Both the position numbers and the translations under genes were made by a program. From an uncultured Acidobacteriaceae bacterium (lineage in GTDB: Bacteria; Acidobacteriota; Terriglobia; Terriglobales; Acidobacteriaceae), in the NCBI GenBank assembly GCA_903842845.1, contig CAIMNN010000318.1, positions 1 through 7,402 on the forward strand: DNA of 7,402 nucleotides, in the 5' to 3' direction. Of the stretch, positions 1 to 6,129 are shown in pieces. The number at the start of each line of letters is the position of its first letter. Position 1 is the first letter of the stretch. The notes beneath the pieces are model-generated. The model had not been told where the DNA came from. It was given only the letters and a program-made list of their open reading frames with translations, and made no database searches.

Positions 1-351
1 TACAGCTCGATGAAGTTCGCCATGTTCTTCATGGCCGAGTACGCCAACATGATCACCGTCGGCTGCGTTGCGACGATGCTCTTCTTCGGTGGATGGATGA
101 GCCCGCTTGAAGGCGTCAGTTGGGCGCAGTTCCCGATATCCGGAATTTTCGGAACTGTTCTCTCCATCTGCGGTCCGCTCTTCTGGTTCGTACTCAAGGT
201 TTTCAGTTTCCTTTTTCTTTTCGTCTGGGTGCGTGGAACTTTGCCGCGCTTCCGTTATGACCAACTGATGAACTTCGGCTGGCGCATTCTGCTGCCGCTG
301 TCCATCCTGAACATTGTGGGAACCAGTCTCTGGTTCGCCTACCACTCGTAG
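1..351 (+). CDS. nuoH: NADH-quinone oxidoreductase subunit H, 3' end (5' end outside window)
   Basis: NuoH is the membrane-arm heel subunit of complex I. It forms much of the quinone chamber together with NuoB and NuoD and passes the redox signal to the proton channels. The frame is open at the left edge and gives the last 116 residues, about a third of a typical NuoH of 330-360 residues. The first residues, YSSMKFAMFFMAEYANM, are a family hallmark carrying conserved Glu on the quinone/proton path. A later signature, GTLPRFRYDQLMNFGWR (residues about 79-95 of the visible part), matches the conserved cytoplasmic loop before the last helix. About three transmembrane helices remain (about 16-31, 46-76, 95-113). 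The gene ends with tandem in-frame stops TAG TGA (349-354). The next gene, 13 nt downstream, is nuoJ and not the expected nuoI. Identity is near certain; only the 5' part is missing. Confidence 0.97.
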   Translation, partial: YSSMKFAMFFMAEYANMITVGCVATMLFFGGWMSPLEGVSWAQFPISGIFGTVLSICGPLFWFVLKVFSFLFLFVWVRGTLPRFRYDQLMNFGWRILLPLSILNIVGTSLWFAYHS

Positions 352-352
352 T

Positions 353-360
353 GAAGAGGA
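353..360 (+). promoter_or_regulatory. Shine-Dalgarno site of nuoJ
   Basis: The purine run GAAGAGGA lies 4 nt before the ATG at 365. It decides the nuoJ start: an in-frame ATG at 314 lies inside nuoH and would add 17 hydrophilic residues (MWEPVSGS...) unlike any NuoJ N-terminus. Confidence 0.7.
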
Positions 361-364
361 ACCG

Positions 365-880
365 ATGCATCTGATACTCTTCATCCTCTTTGCCGGTCTT
401 TGCCTCGCGGGCGCACTCAATCTGCTGTTGCAGAAGCACCCCATCAACAGCGCTCTCTCGTTGATCGTGGTGATGACCTCGCTGGCGGTGCTTTACCTGA
501 TGCTGGGCGCGGAGTTCCTCGCCGCGGCGCAGGTGATTGTTTACGCCGGCGCCATCATGGTGCTCTTTACATTCGTCGTCATGCTGCTCAATGCAGGCAA
601 GGAAGACCGCACGCTGGGCAGCTTTGCTTCGTGGTCGGTTGGCTTCCCTGCTGTCGCAGTGATACTGGCCGTTGTTGCTTCGATCATTCTGAAGACGCAA
701 GGGCTTGGCGACGCTGCACTCGGCGACAAGGTTACATCGACTGAGCAGTTGAGCGCGGTGCTTTTCAAAGAGCTTGTGCTTCCGTTCGAAGTCACATCGG
801 TTCTGGTCCTCATCGCCATTCTCGGCGCAGTGGCTTTGGCCCGCCGCGGCGACGGCGAAGTAAGAAAGGACGGCAAATGA
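365..880 (+). CDS. nuoJ: NADH-quinone oxidoreductase subunit J
   Basis: NuoJ is a small membrane subunit (ND6 homologue) linking the NuoH heel to the antiporter-like subunits. From the ATG at 365 it is 171 residues, within the usual range (E. coli about 184). Five hydrophobic helices are visible at roughly 1-22, 28-48, 52-75, 90-109 and 143-160. The third contains VIVYAGAIMVLF (58-69), the conserved segment holding the pi-bulge that is thought to switch conformation during coupling. Glu50 just before it is the conserved acidic residue. The soluble stretch at about 110-140 and the basic tail (ARRGDGEVRKDGK) are typical. The start is chosen from the Shine-Dalgarno site at 353-360. Its stop overlaps the nuoK start as ATGA (877-880), which implies translational coupling. 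Confidence 0.96.
   Translation: MHLILFILFAGLCLAGALNLLLQKHPINSALSLIVVMTSLAVLYLMLGAEFLAAAQVIVYAGAIMVLFTFVVMLLNAGKEDRTLGSFASWSVGFPAVAVILAVVASIILKTQGLGDAALGDKVTSTEQLSAVLFKELVLPFEVTSVLVLIAILGAVALARRGDGEVRKDGK
866..870 (+). promoter_or_regulatory. Shine-Dalgarno site of nuoK
   Basis: AAGGA inside the last codons of nuoJ, 6 nt before the nuoK ATG at 877. It supports that start, which overlaps the nuoJ stop as ATGA. Confidence 0.65.
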
Positions 881-1179
881 TCCCCATCAGCTGGTACTTG
901 TTGCTGAGCGCGGCGCTCTTCTGCATGGGCGTGACCGGCTTCCTGATCAAGCGCAACCTGATCACGGTCTTCATGTCCATCGAACTGATGCTCAACGCCG
1001 TGAACCTCTCCTTTGTCGCCTTCGCCCATCAGTGGAACCCGGTGAAGGGGCAGATCTTCGTTTTCTTTGTGATGATGGTGGCGGCTGCTGAAGCGGCCGT
1101 CGGACTCGCCATCATTATTGCTGTCTTCCGCGCTCGCGCAACGCTGGCCGTCGACCAGATCGACCTGATGAAACTATGA
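877..1179 (+). CDS. nuoK: NADH-quinone oxidoreductase subunit K
   Basis: NuoK (ND4L homologue) is the smallest membrane-arm subunit and forms, with NuoJ, the link in the chain of buried charges between the quinone site and NuoN. At 100 residues it has exactly the usual length. Three transmembrane helices are visible at about 3-22, 28-48 and 58-84. The two conserved membrane glutamates are present: Glu36 in SIELMLNAVNL (34-44) and Glu72 in AAAEAAVGLAI (69-79). They correspond to E. coli E36 and E72, which are needed for proton transfer. The ATG overlaps the nuoJ stop, and the TGA (1177-1179) overlaps the nuoL ATG at 1176. Nothing is truncated or unusual. Confidence 0.97.
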   Translation: MIPISWYLLLSAALFCMGVTGFLIKRNLITVFMSIELMLNAVNLSFVAFAHQWNPVKGQIFVFFVMMVAAAEAAVGLAIIIAVFRARATLAVDQIDLMKL

Positions 1180-3098
1180 ACGGTTTAACGCATCTCTGGC
1201 TGATTCCGCTTCTGCCCTTCGTCGGCTTTATGCTGAACGGGCTCTTTGGTTCGCGACTGCCCAAGTCGGTGGTGAGTGCGATAGCGCTTGTCTTTCCGCT
1301 CGGCTCGCTGATCGTTGTCGCGCTCAACTGGTTGCAGTTCACTGCGGCCGGTGCGCCGAACGCAATCATTGAGCACTGCCCGGTGGGCTGGATTCATATC
1401 GCCAATTTCAATGTCGGCTTTGACTTTGCGATGGACCATCTCGCTCTGGTCATGCTGCTTGTTGTTACCGGCGTCGGCTTCCTGATCCACATCTACTCGG
1501 TCGGCTACATGAGCCACGAGGAAGGTTACTGGCGCTACTTCGCCTACCTGAACCTCTTCCTCTTCTTCATGACGGTACTCGTCCTCTCCGAGAACGCGCT
1601 GCTGATGTTTGTCGGTTGGGAGGGCGTTGGACTCGCGTCGTACTTGCTGATAGGCTTCTACTTCAAAAAGAACTCCGCGGCTGATGCCGGCAAAAAAGCT
1701 TTTATCGTTAACCGCATTGGTGACTTTGGATTTCTGCTCGGCATCTTTCTTCTGGTCGGAACTTTCGGAACGCTCAGCTTCGCCGGCATCAGCGCGAATA
1801 TCGCAGCGAACCCGGCGCTCCAAGGCGGCGTGATGACATGCATCGCGCTCTGCCTCGTCCTCGGCGCAACCGGCAAGAGCGCGCAGCTACCGCTCTACAT
1901 CTGGCTGCCGGACGCGATGGAAGGCCCTACGCCGGTCTCCGCGTTGATCCACGCTGCGACGATGGTCACCGCCGGCGTATACATGATCGTGCGGTTGCAC
2001 TTCATCTTTGACCGCGCACCGATCGCACTTGCGGTTGTCGCCATCATCGGCGCGGCCACAGCTATCTTCGCTTCGACCATCGCGCTGGTCCAGAACGATA
2101 TCAAGCGCGTGCTGGCTTACTCGACCGTCTCGCAACTCGGCTACATGTTCCTCGGCGCAGGCGTAGCTGCTTATAGCTCGGCTATCTTCCACCTGATGAC
2201 GCACGCCTTCTTCAAGGCGCTGCTCTTCCTTGCTGCCGGCTCCGTCATTCACGCATTGAGCGGCGAACAGGACCTACGCAAGATGGGTGGGCTGCGGAAG
2301 AAGCTGCCCGTCACTTTCTGGGTCACGACGATAGGCGTTGTGGCAATCGCTGGCATACCGCCGTTCGCCGGATTCTTCTCGAAGGACGAGATCCTCTACG
2401 CCGCATTCAATCACGGCACGCTTGGCCAGGTGCTCTGGTTTGTCGGGCTCGTGACCGCGCTCTTGACCAGCTTCTACATGTTCCGCCTCTGGTACCTCAC
2501 CTTCATGGGCGACTCACGCTCGCACGATACGCATCCTCATGAAAGCCCATGGTCGATGCTTGGGCCGCTGGTTATTCTCGCCGGCTTGTCTGTCGTTGGC
2601 GGTTTCATCAAGATCGGCGGATTCCTCGAGCCCTCAGTCGGCGCACATGCTGAGGCAGGCAGCGCAAGCTTGGAATTGATCATGAGCGGTGTTGCCGTTG
2701 CTGTCGCGCTCATCGGCTGGTTTATCGCACACTCCCTGTATGGAAAGAAATCTGAGACGCCGCATAAGCTTGCGACGTCGGTTCCCTTCGCTTACAACAC
2801 GCTGCTCCACAAATATTATGTGGACGAGTTCTACGGTGCGACGGTCGTCAAGCCATTGCAGTTGAGCTCAAAGTACATCCTTGAGTGGATCGTTGAGAAA
2901 GGCATCCTCGGCGCGCTTGTCTGGCTGATCGCAGGCATTCCGCTGTTCTGCGGCGCTATTCTGCAAAAGTGGCAGTCGGGCAATATCCGCTCCTACGCGG
3001 CGTGGATTGCGGCCGGCGCGGCCGCTTTGCTGATCTTTCTGCTGCTGAGCTCGCATCAACTACCTTGCTGGCTCTGCTATAGCAAGATGGTGCACTAG
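1176..3098 (+). CDS. nuoL: NADH-quinone oxidoreductase subunit L
   Basis: NuoL (ND5 homologue) is the distal antiporter-like subunit of complex I. It carries one proton channel plus the long lateral helix that clamps the membrane arm. It is 640 residues (E. coli 613). DFAMDHLALVMLLVVTGVGF (83-102) belongs to the N-terminal antiporter domain. The main proton-antiporter domain spans about 135-430. Key residues by family alignment from memory are Glu149 in FVGWEGVGLASY, Lys234 in GATGKSAQLPLYIWLPDAM, His259 in ALIHAATMVTAGVY, the DIKRVLAYSTVSQLGYM segment (308-324) and Lys403 in GFFSKDEILY. Residues 540-570 (NTLLHKYYVDEFYGATVVKP and following) match the start of the lateral helix, followed by the last membrane helix at about 575-595. 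A further hydrophobic segment (607-625) leads to a short tail with CWLC (631-634). I see no strong Shine-Dalgarno site; the ATGA overlap with nuoK suggests coupled re-initiation. Confidence 0.97.
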   Translation: MNGLTHLWLIPLLPFVGFMLNGLFGSRLPKSVVSAIALVFPLGSLIVVALNWLQFTAAGAPNAIIEHCPVGWIHIANFNVGFDFAMDHLALVMLLVVTGVGFLIHIYSVGYMSHEEGYWRYFAYLNLFLFFMTVLVLSENALLMFVGWEGVGLASYLLIGFYFKKNSAADAGKKAFIVNRIGDFGFLLGIFLLVGTFGTLSFAGISANIAANPALQGGVMTCIALCLVLGATGKSAQLPLYIWLPDAMEGPTPVSALIHAATMVTAGVYMIVRLHFIFDRAPIALAVVAIIGAATAIFASTIALVQNDIKRVLAYSTVSQLGYMFLGAGVAAYSSAIFHLMTHAFFKALLFLAAGSVIHALSGEQDLRKMGGLRKKLPVTFWVTTIGVVAIAGIPPFAGFFSKDEILYAAFNHGTLGQVLWFVGLVTALLTSFYMFRLWYLTFMGDSRSHDTHPHESPWSMLGPLVILAGLSVVGGFIKIGGFLEPSVGAHAEAGSASLELIMSGVAVAVALIGWFIAHSLYGKKSETPHKLATSVPFAYNTLLHKYYVDEFYGATVVKPLQLSSKYILEWIVEKGILGALVWLIAGIPLFCGAILQKWQSGNIRSYAAWIAAGAAALLIFLLLSSHQLPCWLCYSKMVH

Positions 3099-3101
3099 GA
3101 G
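3097..3101 (+). promoter_or_regulatory. Shine-Dalgarno site deciding the nuoM start
   Basis: AGGAG overlaps the nuoL stop and lies 8 nt before the ATG at 3110 but only 2 nt before the ATG at 3104. Normal spacing therefore favours initiation at 3110. A third in-frame ATG at 3119 is too far away for this site. Confidence 0.6.
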
Positions 3102-3109
3102 AGATGACG

Positions 3110-4603
3110 ATGAATGAAATGATACTCAGCCTAATCCTCCTTGCACCGCTTGTCGGAGCCGCGCTCGTTTTGTTATTGCCGGATATGAAGAAACTTTCGG
3201 CAGGCATCGCGCTGCTGACGACGCTCACGACACTAGGCCTTATTCTGCACCTGCCTTATCACTTCGTTCAGGGTCAGAGCGGCTTTCAATATGTGGTCGA
3301 CAAAATCATAATCGCCTACCCTGAGATTCATTACCACCTTGGCGTGGACGGACTCAGCCTTTGGCTTATCGTTCTCACAGGCCTGCTCGGCCCGGTCGGC
3401 GTAGTCGCAAGCTGGAAGATCATCAAGGGGCGCGAGAAGCTTTTTTATTCACTCTTCCTCTTGCAGCAGACGGCGATCCTCGGCGTATTCGTATCGCTCG
3501 ACCTCATCCTTTATTACGGCTTCTGGGAGCTCTCGCTGATTCCGATGGCCGTGCTCATCGCGTACTTTGGACGCAAAGAAGGCCCGAAGACCGCTCTCAA
3601 GTTCTTCCTCTTCACATTCATTCCGTCGGCACCGCTGCTGGTTGCAATTCTTTGGCTGTACGCGCAGACCGGCAGCTTTGATTACACTGCCTTGCAGCAG
3701 GCCATTCTGATGGGTTCGCTGCCTGCTGGTGCGCTCTGCTGGGTTGCGCTTGCATTCCTCTTCGCATTCGCGGTCAAGGTTCCGGTGGTTCCGCTGCATG
3801 GTTGGCTCGCTGATGCCTTCAGTGACGCGCCGGTTGCACTTGCCATGATAATCGCCGGCAAGCTTGGCCTCTACTCCATGCTGCGCTTCCACGTTGCGCT
3901 GTTCCCTGTGCAGTCCCATGCGGTGGCGCAGTGGATGGTCGCACTCGCCGTCATCGGCATTCTGTATGGCGCGTGCCTTGCATTGGTGCAGCGTGATTTC
4001 TGGCGCCTTGCTGCTTACGCGGCACTCAGCCACTTGAGCTTTGCTGTTCTCGGCATCTACGGCTTCACACAGTTCGGCTTAGCCGGCGCGGTTTATCAGA
4101 CCATCAACCACGGCGTGACCGATGGCGCGTTCCTTTTGCTACTTGGCATCTTTGAGTTGCGCTACGGCAGCTCGGAGATTAACTCATACGGCGGAGTCGC
4201 CGGGCGCCTGCCCAAGACCGCAACCTTCTTCGTCATCACCGGCTTGTCGCTTGTCGGCCTGCCGATGTTGAATGGCTTCGTCAGCGAATTCCTCATCCTG
4301 AGCGGCACTTTCACCGGCTACAGCCGCAGTTGGGCAGCGGTGGCCACGCTTGGCGTCATCCTGAGCGCTGCTTACATGCTGAACTTAATCCAGAAGCTCT
4401 TCTACGGCCCTGAGGGCGAACTGACGCGCACCAAGCCCGCAGTTGACCTTGGGCTCGGCGAGTTTGCCACGCTCTCAATTCTTGCCATTCTGATGCTCTT
4501 CCTCGGCCTCGCGCCTAACCGGCTGCTGCCATCGATTGAAAGCGGCGTCGCTCCACCCGTCATACACGCCGCGCAACAGTTCACCGTGGAGGCACATCAA
4601 TGA
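3110..4603 (+). CDS. nuoM: NADH-quinone oxidoreductase subunit M (divergent)
   Basis: NuoM (ND4 homologue) is the middle antiporter-like proton channel of complex I. From 3110 it has 497 residues (499 from the alternative ATG at 3104); E. coli NuoM has about 509. The hydrophobic pattern is that of a many-helix antiporter-like protein. Numbered from 3110, the pumping residues are Glu140 in YYGFWELSLIPMAVLIAYFG, Lys223 in FAFAVKVPVVPLHGWLADAF, Lys251 in AGKLGLYSMLRF and Glu393 in NGFVSEFLIL. Several usually invariant stretches differ. The common HTEAPT after PLHGWLPDA is FSDAPV here. The LAGVLLKMG segment appears about three residues shorter (IAGKLG). DLKRLIAYSSVSH reads DFWRLAAYAALSH, with Trp298 in place of Lys. 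There is no frameshift or stop, and position between L and N fixes the role. It is most likely a lineage-specific NuoM. Its TGA overlaps the nuoN ATG. Confidence 0.93.
   Translation: MNEMILSLILLAPLVGAALVLLLPDMKKLSAGIALLTTLTTLGLILHLPYHFVQGQSGFQYVVDKIIIAYPEIHYHLGVDGLSLWLIVLTGLLGPVGVVASWKIIKGREKLFYSLFLLQQTAILGVFVSLDLILYYGFWELSLIPMAVLIAYFGRKEGPKTALKFFLFTFIPSAPLLVAILWLYAQTGSFDYTALQQAILMGSLPAGALCWVALAFLFAFAVKVPVVPLHGWLADAFSDAPVALAMIIAGKLGLYSMLRFHVALFPVQSHAVAQWMVALAVIGILYGACLALVQRDFWRLAAYAALSHLSFAVLGIYGFTQFGLAGAVYQTINHGVTDGAFLLLLGIFELRYGSSEINSYGGVAGRLPKTATFFVITGLSLVGLPMLNGFVSEFLILSGTFTGYSRSWAAVATLGVILSAAYMLNLIQKLFYGPEGELTRTKPAVDLGLGEFATLSILAILMLFLGLAPNRLLPSIESGVAPPVIHAAQQFTVEAHQ
4587..4592 (+). promoter_or_regulatory. 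Shine-Dalgarno site of nuoN
   Basis: TGGAGG lies in the last codons of nuoM, 7 nt before the nuoN ATG at 4600. It is the best-spaced ribosome binding site in the operon and fixes the ATGA-overlapping start. Confidence 0.75.
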
Positions 4604-6129
4604 ACATCGACCTTCTGCACCTGATGCCCACGGATATTTTTCGCATATTGCCTGAGATCGTCCTGACTATCACCGGCGTTCTGGTGATGCTTATCGACGC
4701 TGCGCTTCCGCCGCGCGCAGACCGCCGCAACCTCGGCTGGCTTGCCGCGATCGGTACTGCGTTCGCGCTGCTTTCAAGCCAGGCCCAGCTTGTGCTGCTG
4801 CAACTGCCCGAACGCACAGGTTTCTACGGCACGGTCGAGACCAGTTCCTTCAGCATCTTTTTCCATGTGCTGATCTGCGGCATCGTGCTGGTTGCATTGC
4901 TTGTCGCGCTCGACACACTGCCCGAGAACGGCCACCACAAGGGCGAGTACTTTGCCCTCATCGTCTTCGGCGCGGTTGGCATGTGCCTGCTGACTTCGGC
5001 TGTCGAGCTGCTGGTCGTCTTCATCGCGCTTGAGATATCGTCGATATCGACCTACATTCTTGCCGGCTATCGCAAAGATACGGGTCGCGGAGTTGAAGCC
5101 GCCATCAAGTACTTTCTGCTCGGATCCTTCGCAACCGGATTCTTCCTCTACGGCGTCGCGATGGCTTTTGGAGCGACTGGCACCACTGTCATCTCCGAGA
5201 TTGCCGCACGCGTACACACCGGCGAGAACCAGGGATTGCTGGTGCTCTCGCTCGGGCTCATGCTCGTTGGAATTCTCTTCAAAGTATCGGCGGCTCCCTT
5301 CCACGTCTGGACACCTGACGTCTATGAAGGCGCGCCTTCACCGGTGGTTGCGTTGATGTCGACCGCGCCGAAGGCCGCTGCGTTCGCGTTGTTGATTCGC
5401 GTCGTCTACGGCGCGTTCCCGTCGATGCAGCCGCTCTGGACGCCGCTGCTTTGGATCGTCGCGGTGCTTTCAATGACCGTCGGCAATCTGGCCGCGCTGC
5501 GTCAACAAAACGTGAAGCGCATGCTTGCCTACTCATCCATCGCGCACGCAGGATACCTGCTTGCGGCTTTTGCAGGCGTTGGCAACACGGGCATCACAGC
5601 CGCCTGCTTTTATATTGCGGCTTATGCATCGATGAACGTGGGCATCTTCGCGGTTGTGACGCTCATCAGCGGCTATAACGATGAACTTCCGCTCATCAAG
5701 GATTTTCGCGGCGTACTGTATCGCACGCCGGTTCTAGGTGGCGTGCTCATCTTCTTTCTCATCTCGCTCATCGGAATTCCCTTCACCGGTGGCTTCTTCG
5801 GCAAGTTCTTCAGCTTCTCGACGGCTATGGGCGGCGGAGCGATCTGGTTGGTCCTCATCGGCCTGCTCAACTCCGGCCTGGCCGCAGCATATTATTTGCG
5901 ACTGGTCGTCAGTGTCGCGCAAAAGCCTGAAGTGGACGCGCCCCTGGCACCTGCAAGACAGCCTATTGGCGTAGCAGTTGCGGCTGCTTTGATGCTTGCC
6001 GTAGCAGCAACGCTCGTATTAGGAATTGCGCCGGGCGAGGTGCTGAAGAATGCTACCCAAGGCGCATATGAGCTGATGCCGCACTCGATGCATCAGGTCA
6101 ATTCGCCGGGCTCATCGGTTCCTCAGTGA
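4600..6129 (+). CDS. nuoN: NADH-quinone oxidoreductase subunit N
   Basis: NuoN (ND2 homologue) is the antiporter-like proton channel closest to NuoK and NuoJ in the complex I membrane arm. It has 509 residues, a little longer than E. coli NuoN (485). Conserved features, aligned from memory, are Glu145 in VVFIALEISSISTYIL, Lys170 in AAIKYFLLGSFATGFFLYG, Lys228 in GILFKVSAAPFHVWTPDVYEG (the family signature), Lys258 in STAPKAAAFALL, NVKRMLAYSSIAHAGYLL (304-321) and Lys402 in GGFFGKFFSF. The last hydrophobic helix is about 455-476. A polar tail of about 30 residues (PGEVLKNATQGAY...SVPQ) follows; its final codons overlap the 3' end of the opposing glycosyltransferase gene. It is the last gene of the operon, with a candidate terminator 17 nt after the stop. 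Confidence 0.97.
   Translation: MNIDLLHLMPTDIFRILPEIVLTITGVLVMLIDAALPPRADRRNLGWLAAIGTAFALLSSQAQLVLLQLPERTGFYGTVETSSFSIFFHVLICGIVLVALLVALDTLPENGHHKGEYFALIVFGAVGMCLLTSAVELLVVFIALEISSISTYILAGYRKDTGRGVEAAIKYFLLGSFATGFFLYGVAMAFGATGTTVISEIAARVHTGENQGLLVLSLGLMLVGILFKVSAAPFHVWTPDVYEGAPSPVVALMSTAPKAAAFALLIRVVYGAFPSMQPLWTPLLWIVAVLSMTVGNLAALRQQNVKRMLAYSSIAHAGYLLAAFAGVGNTGITAACFYIAAYASMNVGIFAVVTLISGYNDELPLIKDFRGVLYRTPVLGGVLIFFLISLIGIPFTGGFFGKFFSFSTAMGGGAIWLVLIGLLNSGLAAAYYLRLVVSVAQKPEVDAPLAPARQPIGVAVAAALMLAVAATLVLGIAPGEVLKNATQGAYELMPHSMHQVNSPGSSVPQ
6073..6096 (-). repeat. Inverted repeat just past the glycosyltransferase stop
   Basis: CTGATGC (6073-6079) and GCATCAG (6090-6096) form a perfect 7-bp stem with a 10-nt loop, inside the last codons of nuoN. 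On the - strand it begins 1 nt after the glycosyltransferase TGA (6100-6098), where a terminator would be expected. No U-rich run follows, so intrinsic termination is not supported; it could be chance or an RNA 3'-end structure. Confidence 0.3.

Noticed and set aside
203..1369. Several long open frames on the - strand opposite nuoJ, nuoK and the start of nuoL
   Set aside because: They are hydrophilic, low-complexity, Arg/Gln/Asp-rich translations complementary to membrane-protein genes, with no family resemblance; the + strand frames are clearly the genes.
3075..3084. Perfect 10-bp palindrome TGCTATAGCA near the end of nuoL
   Set aside because: It is short, inside coding sequence, has no loop or T run, and is expected by chance in a few kilobases.
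3449..4033. A 194-codon open frame antisense to nuoM
   Set aside because: Its composition (repeated Glu, Arg, His, Cys) is what the complement of hydrophobic codons produces, and no motif or ribosome binding site supports it.
5034..5049. Tandem GATATCG repeats in nuoN
   Set aside because: They encode the repeated Ile-Ser of EISSIST in a normal NuoN helix; two copies of 7 bases are not a repeat element.
1..6129. Mrp antiporter or group 4 membrane hydrogenase instead of complex I
   Set aside because: Canonical NuoH, NuoJ, NuoK and NuoN are all present with NuoL and NuoM in nuo order, including the NuoK Glu36/Glu72 pair and the NuoN signature; no Mrp-type or hydrogenase subunit is seen.
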